A model generated the notes under the pieces. It worked only from the letters and a program-made list of their open reading frames with translations, made no database searches and was not told the DNA's origin. From Mesodorylaimus sp. YZB2_4 (taxonomy: Eukaryota > Nematoda > Enoplea > Dorylaimida > Dorylaimidae), in the NCBI GenBank assembly GCA_030248295.1, contig JASANH010000138.1:868001-932000 (forward strand): a stretch of 64,000 bases of DNA, read 5' to 3'. The translations under genes were made by a program, and so were the position numbers. Positions within the stretch are counted from its first letter, which is position 1; each line of letters starts with the position of its first letter. Positions 39,559 to 51,230 of the stretch are shown here, in pieces.

Positions 39559-42500
39559 ATGGACATGATGCTTCCGTTGTTTCTATTGACCTTGTCATTG
39601 TCGTGGTCATCGGCGGCCAACGATACGTCCGTCAGTTCGTGCGTGGACTATAATCGAATGCTGTTGCAGCAAAGTCAAGCGTGCAGATGTTTCGACGGGG
39701 CCACATTCGTGTCGAATCCTGATCCATCGATTGGGTCCGTCAAGGAGGATGATGAGCCGTCGGTTTGGATCGGATGTAGCAGGGATAACATGCCGGCTAT
39801 ATTCAAAGCCCTGATGGCATTACCGAATAATACCCAATTGTCGCAACTGTGGATATGGGATGGTTTAATACCCAGAATTCCCGTGAAAAGTTTCAGCAAA
39901 GTGCGTCCGAAGAAGTTGGTGATCGAGCGTTGTCACACGGGCGATTTCGGTGGTTCCGCCGAGGTGTTTAAATTAATGGCACCTCGATTGGCCGAATTGG
40001 AATTGAAGAATAATGTGCTGCGTGATATCAGCGCCGAATTATTGTCTCCTTTGCGTTGGTTGGTTCGATTGGATTTGAGCGTGAATTATTTTACGAAAAT
40101 CACTAACACTACTTTCGGCAAGTCGTTGCCATCGCTGCGCTCGTTGTCTCTCTATCGCAATCAGATCGATCAAATTGGCGATGGCGCTTTGGAGAATTTG
40201 AGAGAATTACGTTCATTAAATTTGGCCAACAATTTGTTGACGCGGATCACGGCGGCCACGTTCAGAAATTTGCGCAATTTAGAGTATTTAAATTTGGAGA
40301 ATAATCAAATTGCGGAAATCGACGACAACGCTTTTTTGGAATTGACCAATCTACGCGTATTAAATTTGGGTGGAAATCGATTGAAATCAGTCAATTTCCC
40401 TTCGGTGATGCCTCAATTGCGTCAACTTTTCTTAAATAACAACACGTTTCAAAATTTGGACGACATTCGAACAGTATCGAACGCCATGCCGGCCTTGGAA
40501 ACGTTGCATTTGGACCAAAATCAATTGCAGGCGTTGTCGTCGGGGAAGCCGAATGGAGGACTGAAACGATGGCCCGTGTTGCAAGTGCTTTCGCTGGCCT
40601 CGAATAAATTATCGGGATTGAAAGCTGGCGATTTCGACGGATTAAAGAATCTTCGTACTCTGGCCTTGCAAGGTAATCAGTTGAAGCAGTTGGAAGACGA
40701 GGAGAGCGGGGCGGGAGTATTGGCCGGTTTGACCACGCTAAACGAACTGTTCGTATCTCGCAATCAATTGACGTCGTTGGGAGAGCGAACATTCGAGGGA
40801 TTGACGGATTTGCGAGTTTTGACTGTGGCGTGGAATAAATTGAAAAAGATTGACGAGAAAGCGTTCAATGGTTTCCAACGATTGGAGAAGCTGTTTTTGA
40901 ATGATAACAATTTAAATTATTTGGGCAATACGACGTTCGAACTCGTGCAGTCGACGTTGAAAGTTATTGATCTCTCAGGTACGGACGGGAGCTTATGGGG
41001 GGGGGGGGGGGGGGGGTTGATTGATCGAGTATGGGACCCGATTGAGATATGAGTGACGTGACCCGATGTTATTCCGAGAGTGAACTCTGAGAAGGGTGCG
41101 CTAGCGTGTTCTGATTGGAATTCTTGCGGTTAACTTCTGACATTTCAAAGAATGGGGCTCTAAAAATTGTTCTTATCGTGGTCGCGGTAGGCACTTCGAG
41201 ATTCGTCGGATAAATTGGGAAGCAGCAGCTGTGGTTTTCGGTTTTTAGTGACTGCTGGTGGGGGTGTTCTGAGGGGTTTTCCTCGAGCTATTTCTGGGAT
41301 TTCTGAGCTTTGTCCGGAGGCAGGCAACTAGCGATAGTGGGCGTATGTTGATAGGCCATGAGCAAAGGGTGACTGGAGACCTTATTTGGGTGCCTGCTGT
41401 GTAGACGTAATGTAGTTGAGTAAATTGTTGGACAGACCGGTGAGCAAAGGTGGGATAAAAGAGGGACGGGGTGTGCGTCATCGTCTCGAAATTCGATATT
41501 GTGATGGCATGCCAAGGGGTGTGCATGCGGACATGTTTTCTCGAGGGTCGGCTGTTTCAGTTATGGATGTCGAGGCCGGGCTTGTGGCGCATTTTTATTC
41601 GAAAATACGTCGGCTCACGCGCTCGATTCGTGTCGCCTTGTGCCATGTTTGTTCGTGAAAGGGCGCCGGGCGACAGACGTTGGAGACAGGGGAGCAAGTT
41701 TATTGGAAAACAGGCGGCAGTCGAGCAGTTGCAGTAGCCGTCTTTCTCGAAACTACTCTGCATTTTGTCATTGTCTGCACGGCCAGCCGAGTCGTGTGCG
41801 TCTTGAGGTCCGCCGGATACGTACCTGTTATGTACGAGGGTGAAAAAGTTTGGTTGGAAAACACTTTGAACGCATGGTGCGAGGATGACAGAACGTTTAC
41901 ACAGGCCAAGCACTGGGTGGGGGCAGGCGTCTGAGAGGACGGGGTGTGCACGAGGGAGTAGTGGGCGGGTCAGCAAATTGCAAGGGAATAGGCTCGGTTG
42001 ATGAGGGAGTGCTTACTGGCTTCCCTGTGCGCGCCAATTATAGTCTCGGTTCTTTTTCAGACAACCCGTGGCAGTGCGACTGCAAGCTTTTATGGTTGGT
42101 CAAGTGGCTGGTGTATCCTCATGAAAGCGTCATTGTGAATCTGCGTCAGACCAGCTGCTCGGATCAGCAGCAGCACGCCTCGCATTCGGGCCCGACGAAG
42201 ACGGTGTCGGATGTGGTCTACGATTTGACGGCGTCGTGCCAGAGTAACGAGTCGGGTGGTGGCCAGCCGAAGGGGAACCCGTACGGAGAAGGCGTCTGGG
42301 ATTCGGAGACGTTAGTGCCGACCTCGAACAACGTCTGGATCACAGTCCTGGGCATAGTGTTGGGCGTGGTGTCCATATGTATCCTCTTGGCCGTCTCGTA
42401 TCTCTATTTCCAAGATACGACCAAAGGCCCGGGGTCGTGGCGAGTTGGTGATAGTGGCGGCGTGACGTCGAGCGTGTTCGGACGTTGGACGGCGTCGGGC

Positions 42501-42617
42501 GTTGTTCTACGAAGCGAGCACGCATTGAGACGGGTTCCGTCCGACATGGTGAACTTAATACCCAAGTGTTCGACTAACTCGTCAACAGCGGTGTCGACGA
42601 CGGGGGAGAAAATGTAA
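39559..42617 (+). CDS. LRR single-pass membrane receptor, unassigned
   Basis: Two exons, 39559-40978 and 42061-42617, giving 658 aa. Residues 1-22 are a signal peptide (MDMMLPLFLLTLSLSWSSA). A Cys-rich N-cap follows (SCV, ACRCFDG, IGCSRD), then about 14 leucine-rich repeats from residue 100 to 470, such as LRSLNLANNLLTRI and LEYLNLENNQIAEI. Exon 2 begins with an LRR C-cap (DNPWQCDCKLLWLVKWL), a Ser/Gly linker, and one membrane helix (about 563-590, WITVLGIVLGVVSICILLAV), then a 70-residue cytoplasmic tail with no TIR, kinase or PDZ-like domain. It is a cell-surface adhesion or recognition protein by architecture; ligand and orthologue unknown. The single 1,082-nt intron carries a G20 run. A TTG 9 nt upstream is in frame, but the ATG at 39559 starts the signal peptide. 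Confidence 0.82.
40997..41016 (+). repeat. G20 homopolymer in LRR-gene intron
   Basis: Twenty consecutive G on the coding strand, starting about 19 nt after the 5' splice site at 40979. It is the longest homopolymer in the window and able to form G-quadruplex structure in RNA. Confidence 0.85.
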
Positions 42618-43282
42618 TGGGCCCGAGTTTTATTGATTGTAAAAACAATGCGTGAACATTTTGTACGCTTCAGCAGACCGATGCGATGATTGAAAGGGGC
42701 CAATTGTGCCAGCAGGGCCTGCTGTCCGATCAGATGCGTACGATATCTTACCAAGAAGAGTGCGGGTGCGTGAAATGCGTTGTTTGTCTCTGTTTACGAG
42801 TGTCTCGTGCTTCTCATGTTGGGCAGCACGGAGTCCTTTGCATTTTCTAACTCCTTGCAGCATTTTTGCTTTCGATACAAGCTATTTGAGGTAATCGCTT
42901 GAGGCTATGTAAAAGATTTTCTTTTTTTTGGATTTTACAGCCTTTTTATAGCCGCTGCTCCCTAGCTTTGAAACATTGGCACTTTTTTGTGGTAGGCGTG
43001 TATTTGGCGAGTGTTTACTGGTTGGATCGTGTGTACAGTATCCGTGTGAGAGTGCAGTGATTTTGAACATATTTGGTTCGAGTTCGCTAATCTTGCTTGT
43101 AGCGCTTTTCGGTTGGTCAGGGAGTCGGATGTGCAGTCGAGCAGCGTACGAAGGTGGAACGTAGACGTTTGGTTCGTGTTGGTTGAATATGAAATTGACT
43201 GTTTACCATCGATTTACTGAGGCATGGGGGCGCGTCATTTACAAGCACACGAGGCTAAATAAGGTTGATGAAATGAGACAGC
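42618..43282. other. convergent 3' ends
   Basis: Space between the LRR gene stop (plus) and the stop of the minus-strand membrane protein. Nothing coding recognised; expected to hold both 3' UTRs. Confidence 0.5.
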
Positions 43283-44609
43283 TCAGAAGAAATGGGAGCG
43301 ATTGAGGTCGACGTTGGTCTTGGGAGATTGGTGGAGACGAGGCGGCTTGCGTTGTCGACCCGAACCGTTGGCCTTGCGAGTTCTGCCACTGCCGTGCTTG
43401 GGCCTTTCCTTGAGGCTCGGCGCGTCCTTGGACAAGTCGGAAGAGTTTTCCCCCGAAGTACCAACCGAGGGTGGCTGGTCGGGGGCGATGGTCTGGCTGG
43501 ATGGCAGGTAGAGTGTGCCCGCCATCAGATCCTTGGGCACGATCGAGATATCGGTCGGGTCCCGGCGACTAGGTCGTTCCACTGGGGATTCTTGTTTCGG
43601 AGGTGTTCGCACAGTCATTGCTGGCTTCCAAGCACCCTGGAAGCCGGACTCGCGCCTCGGTGCCGATGTGGCTGGAGGCGACGTCGGCGGTGTCTGGGAG
43701 GGTTTGGGAGATGTTGGGGACACCATGGGTGGCTGGCTGGAAGGCGCGCTCGGCTCCTTCTTCCGCTCGGGAGGCGGTAGGCGACCCCTGCTTATGGATC
43801 GGTGATGTTCTCGCCAGAGACGATCGCGTTCCTTCTGCTCGCGGGCCTCTTCTTCCTGTCGTCTCCTTTCCGACGGCGTCCTCGAGTCGGCTTCTTTGAG
43901 CATTTTGTGGAGTGCGGCGAGCGTGGCTTTCTTGTCGGCCGCTTGTGCCGGTCTCGCCCCTTCCACCTCCAATTCTGCATGAAGACATCGAGTTGAGTGG
44001 CCCGTAGTCATATCAGGGATCAACTCACTTTTGGATGCGGGGGACGTCTGTTCCTTCGTCCTGACTACTCCCGCGGGAGGCGATTTCGGTTTGGCTTTGA
44101 GATCGTGAGCGGGTGTTTGTCCAGGTTCGTCAACAGTCCCTTTCGATTCTGGTGCCCAAGTTATCTTGGGCTTGATTTTGGACGTGGGGATGCTCTTGGT
44201 TGTCTTGCTCGCAACTGATCTCGGGTCACTAAAGGGTGCATATGTGCATAGCGAACACACCGCAGCGGTCTTTCCTACCTGGCGGGCCAGCTTCGGTCTC
44301 GCGCTCTTATCGTTGTATATCTGGGATCCATGTGGGGCACCTTCTGCAGGTGATTGGTGGGGGGCTGAAATTCGAAGACAGATGTACTATGACTGACTCG
44401 AAGGAGCCGATACTTACCTGATACCTCGGATCATAGGGATGCAACTGCGGTTTCGGTGCAGATTCTTGTTTCTCGCAACAACCGCAGTTCCAAATCGTCA
44501 GCAGAAACGATGCAAATAAAACCATCGAGCCAACTGCGGCCAACAAGATTGTCAGCTGACCGAATTCGCCAGTTTCAAACGGCACTACAGAGCTCGCAAC
44601 AGGTGCCAT
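43283..44609 (-). CDS. unrecognised single-pass membrane protein with disordered tail
   Basis: Four exons: 44609-44418, 44364-44279, 44228-44029 and 43974-43283, giving 389 aa. A short N-terminal segment of about 20 residues precedes one membrane helix (LTILLAAVGSMVLFASFLLT), then WNCGCC, likely palmitoylated. The rest is cytoplasmic and low-complexity. It has an acidic/basic helix (residues 185-225, with RRRQEEEAREQKERDRLWRE), then about 150 Pro/Ser/Lys-rich residues. The layout recalls short-ectodomain adaptor proteins; no enzymatic or C2 domain is present and I recognise no family. The 54-nt intron 3 is a multiple of three and open in frame, so retention would add 18 residues. The start is ATG 44609; an in-frame GTG upstream is not used. 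Confidence 0.7.
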
Positions 44610-45501
44610 TATTTGAGACAATCGCCACCCCACCGCACTGCACTGCTCTCTCCAGAGACTGCACTACTCAGTGCCCAGCCGCACCGACTGCGTACGCACG
44701 TGCAGTGTACAGTGCTAGTTCAATGACTGCTGAGGTCGCGAGTGTAAAGTGTACCCGTGCGGGTATATGATTGATAAGCAGCAGTGTAAAGTGAGGAGAG
44801 GAGGGCTTGTCGGGTGAGCAGCGTAAAGGGTAGGCTGGGCTATAGAATGCGGCTGGGCTAGTCCTGGATTCCGGTCTACGAACCATAAACCCTCGCTGAC
44901 CTTGCACGTCAGGCCGTGGGTACCGCCAAGGTGCCCTGAGAGGAGGGACGGGAGCCAAACGAGGAGACAGTCTCGGCCGTCGAACTGACAGGGTTCACAG
45001 CCCACCCGCCATTGTCCGAGAAAGTCGGTATGCAGTCCAGGATGCCCTCGGTGGAGACACACTGAGGGACGCTGCTGTGTGCTGAACTGTGCCAGGATCA
45101 GCATTACTTCGGATCCTATAATCAGAAGGCAAAACGTCGACGGGGGGGGGACAATGAGTCGACTCCGAATCGATCCACCGAGTTTCCCCACTGTTTTTTC
45201 CCTACACCATGTTTTCCTCCCTGATGCGCACGTACAACACTGACAGAAAAGGCAATTCAAAAGGTCCCCGGAGCAATGCCTAATATCTAGGAGGAGCATG
45301 AGGCGTGAGTCAGAGATCAGATGTAGATGGCTAGCGCAAATACTGCTAAATCATTTTTCTCGTGCACTAAAATTTTGAAATCCAGTGTGCTCTCCTACAG
45401 TACACTTCTTTATTCATGCTTAGGTAAGGCTGCAACTCAAGTTATCGCGTCAGTGAGCCTGAAGATACACGCAGTGCTTAGCGTCAGTGCAAACCATGTT
45501 A
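44610..45501. other. TRMT6 3' side / membrane-protein promoter
   Basis: About 900 bp with no coding feature supported. A G9 run at 45142-45150 lies on the plus strand. The open minus frame at 44715-45299 has no splice context and its translation looks random. Confidence 0.5.
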
Positions 45502-47720
45502 TCACTTCTCGGCCACAGTTAGCCCAGTCAAGATATAGCCACCCGCCACAGGCTGGTTCATTTCGGGGTGGCTTCGTCCAGGAAGGATTTGATGTTTTCG
45601 ATAAAAATTATCCAAAAGACGCAAATTGACTGACTTGCCTTCCTCGCGTAACCATTGATAACATTCTAACAAAGGCTGAAAAGTGAAAATGCAAAGGCTA
45701 AGACTCGCGTTAGGAGCATTCCTCAGATAAGTCAGCCCTCGCTTGTACGGTAATCTACCCCAAGCTGTGCAGGGGTGATGTATCGTTGAATAGAAAGCTG
45801 TCCTACCTGTGGCTGCCTAACTCCCCCCATGAAGTACTTTGTCCACCAAAGTTCCACAGGCCACATTTTAAGAATGTTTTGTGGGTTGGGCCCGTCCCCC
45901 TCCAGTTTCCCCAACAGGACATCCAACCCGTTTTGCTTGTAGCTAGCCAGGAGTCACGGTATGATAAGCAAGGCCGTGAGGCGACCAACCACACGCACGT
46001 CTGATTCTTCAGGAGCACCTTCGCCGAGGTGCTCCGCCTGGGTGAGTCTCCCAGAGCCACGTTTGCAGGGCCAATGACAGCTTACTAAACTACTGTCTTC
46101 TGCGGAACAGTACAGCTGCCTCCCAGTCAAGGTTGCTGGTTCAAGAAATGCGGGATTAACGTCTTCAACCAACTGATCCACCGGGGCTCCACCCAATAAA
46201 AGATTACATCTTTTTCGCTCCGTGTCTGCTCTGATTGCGTGGCAAGTTGGCATGTCTACGCCGCGTTGCTTGGGCCGGCATCCCCGACTCTCACTTCTCG
46301 CCCAGTACCATCCTAGGACGCTGGTACTAACATAAGATGCCCTCCGTGGACGGGCCCATAGTGGAGACGTCAGAGGGTACTTGCCGTGAGACCTGGCCAC
46401 CTTACGACCCCCTCATCATATCAGGACTGCTGGCCGCTATAGAAAGTCCCGCGGAAAAATTGGGGCGGCGCGGGGCCCTTGAAAATAACCTTCTACAAGG
46501 GCGGTCCCAACTCTCACTGATTTATGAATGACCTCATCAAAACACGGTTCGGCTAGAACAGCTAGAACCAAGACGCAAGGTTCACTCGCAGACTGGGTCT
46601 AGCTATGAGACACCCCTACAGTGGGACCACACCTTTTAGCCAACTGAAGTATAGTCCAAAGGGCTACACTCCCCCCCCCCCCCCACTCACGCACCTGAAC
46701 ATAAGACGAATAGACGACGAACGGCCGAGACGGCAGCGTGCACTGGAGAAGCCGTTTCATCAACTCCAGTGGATGCTCCTTAACCGCCATGATGAAACTG
46801 TCCAGACTGCCTTCTTGAAGGGTTCGCAATCCGACCGCCTTCTGCGCAACTCTTTGTTCCCTCCTGGCCACCCGCAATTCATCGCCGCCATTCGAAACCG
46901 TCTTCTCTCCTTCGTCCGCTTGATCCCTTCCTTCCACCCTCGACTCGACTTCTTGTCGGTTCATAAATTCATCCAACGGGACTGGCAACAAGGGCTCCAT
47001 CGTCGACTCGTCCAGATCCATGGCCAGCAGACACGGGATGCTCTGCAGTGTGGCCCCCTTGTGCAATCGAACACACTGACCACCGCCCGCCATTCGATCG
47101 AGGACTGCGGCAGTCACAATGCCCAGACACTGCTCGACGACGGCCACTCGACATCCGTAATGCACGTTGCTCCAAGTCAGAATGTGCGCCAAATAGTCCT
47201 GTCGCAGATAAGCAATCTTGTCCGCGTCCTTACTGTAATATATTTCGTGCACGAGACGAATCGAGGGCGGATAAATGGTGATTATGGGCGAGTACTTCTT
47301 GGCTCTCTTCCTCAAATATTTTTCCCTCGAATAGGCCGTCTTGTGCTGATGCGTCGTCTTCTCCGCCACCACCTTGGTCGCCGCTGCTTCCCCACATTCA
47401 CCAACCTTCATCATCTTGGCCACCTCTCCCTCCGAACCTGATCGTCCATCATCCATTTTCTCCGACGCTTCCCCAGACTCTGCCTCATCTTCATCGCCTT
47501 CCTCATTCCCCATTCCTTCCGATTGCAAATCCGCCACAGTGCAAGGCGCCAATCGTTTCTGATTTACCTTGTATGGAATGCCGAAATTTCGACCAATCAG
47601 ATCAGTAAAATCGAATTTCAGTCTTCCGACACTTCCAGTTGTTCCCTTCTTAACGAAGGTCAGCCTCGTTTCCCGCGCCCGCTTGATAATCACGTGACGC
47701 TCATTCTCAACCGTCGCCAT
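45502..47720 (-). CDS. TRMT6: tRNA m1A58 methyltransferase non-catalytic subunit (TRM6)
   Basis: Pairs with TRMT61A to methylate adenosine 58 of tRNAs in the nucleus; TRM6 gives tRNA binding. Two exons, 47720-46695 and 45675-45502, make 399 aa (human 497). N-terminal barrel: LKFDFTDLIGRNFGIPYKV. The Rossmann-like half has KAYSREKYLRKRAKKYSPII-type sequence, IYYSKDADKIAYLRQDYLAH and GCRVAVVEQCLGIVTAAVLD. As expected for TRM6, it lacks a usable SAM motif. The C-terminal block SRPFVVYSSYVQ, PLLECYQWLREEG, VNLRL and LPGRSHPEM is diagnostic and spans the intron junction. An acidic loop (residues 70-110) and a second charged loop are low-complexity. The 1,019-nt intron has a G14 run 11 nt after its donor. 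The long first exon contrasts with the fragmented neighbours. Confidence 0.94.
46671..46684 (-). repeat. G14 run in TRMT6 intron
   Basis: Fourteen G on the coding strand, beginning about 11 nt downstream of the 5' splice site at 46694. Same placement as in cyclin T, AKAP1 and the LRR gene. Confidence 0.8.
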
Positions 47721-48251
47721 TTTCCGCTCGATTCCTAAAAAGGCAAATTCAGCACAATCCTAACACCGATTCCCACAAAAGCAAAAATAAGCGTCATCCG
47801 AAGCAGTGATAAGCCACCACGAAGCACACCATTCTTTACTAAATCATATAAGTACATTAATTATATTCAATCCTGGTCCAATTTTGCAACGTCTATTATG
47901 AAAGGAAACAAAAAAAACTGAGCATAGATTACCAACAAATATAAAAAGCTCGAAAACGGCGCAAAAGGCCTTCATTACGATCAACGCGGAATAAGTATTT
48001 GGTCACAATGGAACATTGCAAATGTGACAAGATTTGGATTTGACAGAAATACTGAGTCAGCCACTAAACCCTTATCTCACAGATAAAAAAGACGAGAAAT
48101 GTTAAAATTGGAGCGACCAAATTCAAGAACCTATGCATAGAGCTAGAAAGCCACTCTTGCTATTCCTGCCATAAGAACACTTACAGCAGCTAAAAAATGG
48201 AAGGAATCAGAAAATAAAAAGTATTGCATCAAATAAAGACATAACGCTTAC
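47721..48251. other. TESK 3' side / TRMT6 promoter
   Basis: About 530 bp, AT-rich, no coding feature. It should hold the TRMT6 promoter and TESK 3' UTR. Confidence 0.5.
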
Positions 48252-50064
48252 TCACTCCACAGTCGGAATCCAGCTATCTTCATCCCGAGGACTCTCATCC
48301 CTCGACCTGCCCGACGCATAGCCCATATCCGCACTTCGACGACGTTTTGGGGGACTGGATGAGTCCTTGGGTGTCAAAAACTCGAGCAACCTATCTCCGC
48401 CTGCACCATTCCTTTGTTGATCATTGTTCTGGATACCAAACGCGTTTATTTCGCTTGAAATTTTATCCAGCGAAATCTGATCTTTCAAATGCGTCAACAT
48501 GTCGGATAGCCACAATTGCACTGGGGAAAAAGGCGGCCTTTCGTCAGGGTTTATTGATGCGCACTTAAAAGCGATTTCTAAAAACGGCTGTGGGCATGAT
48601 TCTTCCACGAACTGAGTGACGAATCGCTGTTGATCAATTCCAAAATCCTGACGCCGCGGCATAATGTCTGGATCAGCTGAACAACGGCCAATGATTTCGC
48701 ACAGGGTGATACCAAAGGAGAATATGTCGACGCGTTCATTATACGGTTCCTCCTTAACACAAAATGCGAACTAAGGGCCCCCACTGTAAAGTAAAACTAC
48801 GAAATGCAACATTCATACGCGAGCCATTTCTGGTGCCATCAAATATGCATCTCCGACCACGGTCAAACGGCGACGTCTTCCAGTTCGTCGCCGTCCGAGG
48901 ACTCGCGCCAATCCGAAATCTGCCACTACAGCAGAATAGGTTTCCTAAAATAGGGGAAGCTACTATTCAAGCCCCCACCTTGAAGACACAAAATCTCACC
49001 TCTCGGATCAAAATATTTCCGCTGTTTAAATCGCGATGAATAATGTTCTTGCTGTGCAGGTAAGCCTAAAAAGCCCACATCTGCATGTCAAGCATGCAAT
49101 AGAAATCGGAGACACAGCAGTTTACCATTCCGGAAGCCACGTCTCTGGCCATCGAAACACGCTTGCACCACGTCAATGCCGCAGGTGAATCAAGTAGTTG
49201 CCGGAGCGTTCCGCCGCTGACGTATTCGGTTATTAGATGCAATTTTTTGTCGTTATACAATACGCCCAAGAAGCGGAGTACGTGGGGGTGGTGCGATTGC
49301 CTCATAACTGCTGCTTCTTTAACAAAATCTTGCTCGCATTTAGCGTCCATTCGGTAAAGCTTCTTTAGGACCATCGGCTCGCCATTCTTGCGATGAATCA
49401 CCTGAAAGCATGAGAAATGAGCAGATAACATTATTATTTGACAATAATAAGACAGTGTCTTTCTAGGCTAGCTCAGAGTCACTCACACGTCAAGACTAAC
49501 CTTGAAAACTTCGCCGTAAAACCCTTTGCCCAACAACTCCTTCACTTCGAGATCAGACGGAGAAAACGATTCGTATAAGTCGCCATCATCATCCAATCTG
49601 AGCGACACGGAACGTGAAACCAATTCCCGTTCTTGAGGTGATCGGTACTTGCTACGAAATATCCACGCTCCATCGCTGAAATCGCTGAAAGAGAAAGGCA
49701 GTGCAAAAACCACCAGGAGCTCTTAAAGCAGTCCAACTCACCCGATCATCTCACAGTCGTCAACTGATTTCAAATCGTTCTCGAATGGCGGACAAGTTGA
49801 GCGCGAGGTTGGCAATAAAGGCGAACTAAATCGTCGAACCAGGCATTTTGTCCCATGGGTTATAGAACGACGCTTTGTGTATCCGTCCATCTTAACTCCC
49901 CATGACGACGCCGGTTCAGCAAATAGACTCGCTGAACGTCGACTGTGAGTAGATGCTTTCCAAATGGTCTTGCCACTGCGATCGCGATCATCATGAATAA
50001 ACGGTAACGGCTCTTCTTTAATCGAAGACGATGGAGCAAAATCGTGACGAAATATTTTTTCCAT
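48252..50064 (-). CDS. TESK: TESK-type dual-specificity kinase (cofilin kinase family)
   Basis: LIMK/TESK kinases phosphorylate cofilin at Ser3 and so stabilise actin filaments. Six exons: 50064-49742, 49684-49501, 49401-49126, 49065-49000, 48944-48819 and 48752-48252; sum 491 aa. About 145 residues precede the kinase domain and lack LIM or PDZ domains, which separates it from LIMK. Kinase landmarks: glycine loop LLGKGFYGEVFK, Lys in MVLKKLYRM, HPHVLRFLGVLY, catalytic loop IIHRDLNSGNILI, ADFGLAR, and APEMAR. TESK-specific sequences are RVDIFSFGITLCEIIGR then ADPDIMPRRQDFGID and SCPQPFLEIAFKC. The activation loop is very Arg-rich (RRRTGRRRRL), as in the family. The tail is Ser/Pro-rich with a basic KRRRS. 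It is divergent from FAM193, with an inverted-repeat element between. Confidence 0.93.
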
Positions 50065-50445
50065 AGGTACGTACAGCAGGTAAATTGCCAATTAAAGCAT
50101 TGTACTGTATTCCTGAGAAAAAATATGTATGCGGAAATCTTGCTAGGGCGAAATCGCAGCTAGTTCACAAGCATGTGCATTGACCACACGAAAACGCTAG
50201 GTACGGTACCTACTTACTGTCGATACATAAGACCAAACGCATTGGGCCTACCTTATGCTATTTGATACATACTACATAGGCATAAACCCTGACACTCTCT
50301 TTTCCCACATACCTGCTTCCTTCCAATCGTCGACTACCGCATTTCAGGTATTTGTGGGAGAACAATTTTAACACGCCTAGCCTTTCTATGTAGCTTGCAA
50401 GAAAGTCATATACATATTACACACTGGTCGTGGGGCTTGCGGCAT
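50065..50445. other. upstream of TESK
   Basis: Likely TESK promoter and 5' UTR; a 3' splice site-like TACCTATGG lies just before the ATG. No gene seen. Confidence 0.45.
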
Positions 50446-50902
50446 ATTGGCCCCAACAGAAAATTGGCCCCACGCGCGAAATTCAAATCTTGCGTTCCGC
50501 ATCACAATGGTACCACTCCAGCTGCGCGACAAAATGTACCTTGAGAAAGAAATTTTTTTAAGCCTGAATCTAGTCCATCCTAGCCTAAGGCTAAGACTAA
50601 GCCTAAATCCAGCCTATCCTGCTTAAGCCTGAGGCTATTGGGGGGACAAAAAGCAAAAAGCCAACAACGCTCTCGCCTATTCTCTCAATTTTTCACGTAA
50701 ATCAAGGCGTTATGAACAAGTTTTCGATTTCCTTTCTGACTTTAAAAAACTTCGCTGCAACTGCAACTAGCCAACAAATAAGAATGATGTCGTACGAGGT
50801 GTGTATTGTAGTAAATTATGTATACATACTTCCCGCGGCTAGCAGACATCGCCAAACCTGCGAATCAAGTGTGCGTGGGGCCAATTTTCTGTTGGGGCCA
50901 AT
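50446..50902. mobile_element. element with perfect 30-bp inverted ends
   Basis: Positions 50446-50475 and 50873-50902 are perfect inverted copies over 30 bp. Each arm itself holds a direct repeat of ATTGGCCCCA separated by ACAGAAA. A few bases outside both arms also agree (CGGCA-A). The 457-bp unit encloses a stretch of degenerate GCCTAA-like repeats (50578-50636) and no transposase. It fits a non-autonomous DNA transposon. It lies between the divergent TESK and FAM193 starts. No target-site duplication could be fixed. Confidence 0.7.
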
Positions 50903-51230
50903 TTGCCGCCTCCCGGTCGGGGAACCCGGCGCCATATCTGCTTGCATGTGCGTACTTGTTGTGGTGGGCGTGGGCGACGAGACGAAGGTTCATTCGCACC
51001 AGCCGACTGCGCACTTGACGCTCAAGCCAAAGTTTGCAGTAAATATTCATCACACTTGCCACACAAGCATTCCTTTTAGCGCACACCTTGTCGGCGCACG
51101 CGTGCGTCAGGTCGCGCTTCATTCACTTTCGGTTTTTTAGTGTTATTTGCTGTTTATTTGTCGACAGATACTGTTTTCGATTAAATTATTTCGTATGAGA
51201 TTTTGATCGAATTCTAAAACAATCGTTAAT
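50903..51230. other. FAM193 upstream region
   Basis: 328 bp before the FAM193 ATG; probably promoter and 5' UTR. No other feature. Confidence 0.5.

Noticed and set aside
43283-44609. Synaptotagmin or Shisa identity for the unknown membrane protein
   Set aside because: There is one membrane helix and a CC motif, but no C2 domain or Cys-rich ectodomain, so the resemblance is only in layout.
45954-46400. 149-codon open frame on the minus strand inside the TRMT6 intron
   Set aside because: It lies within an intron defined by the two conserved halves of TRMT6, resembles no transposase or other family, and has no splice context. Probably chance.
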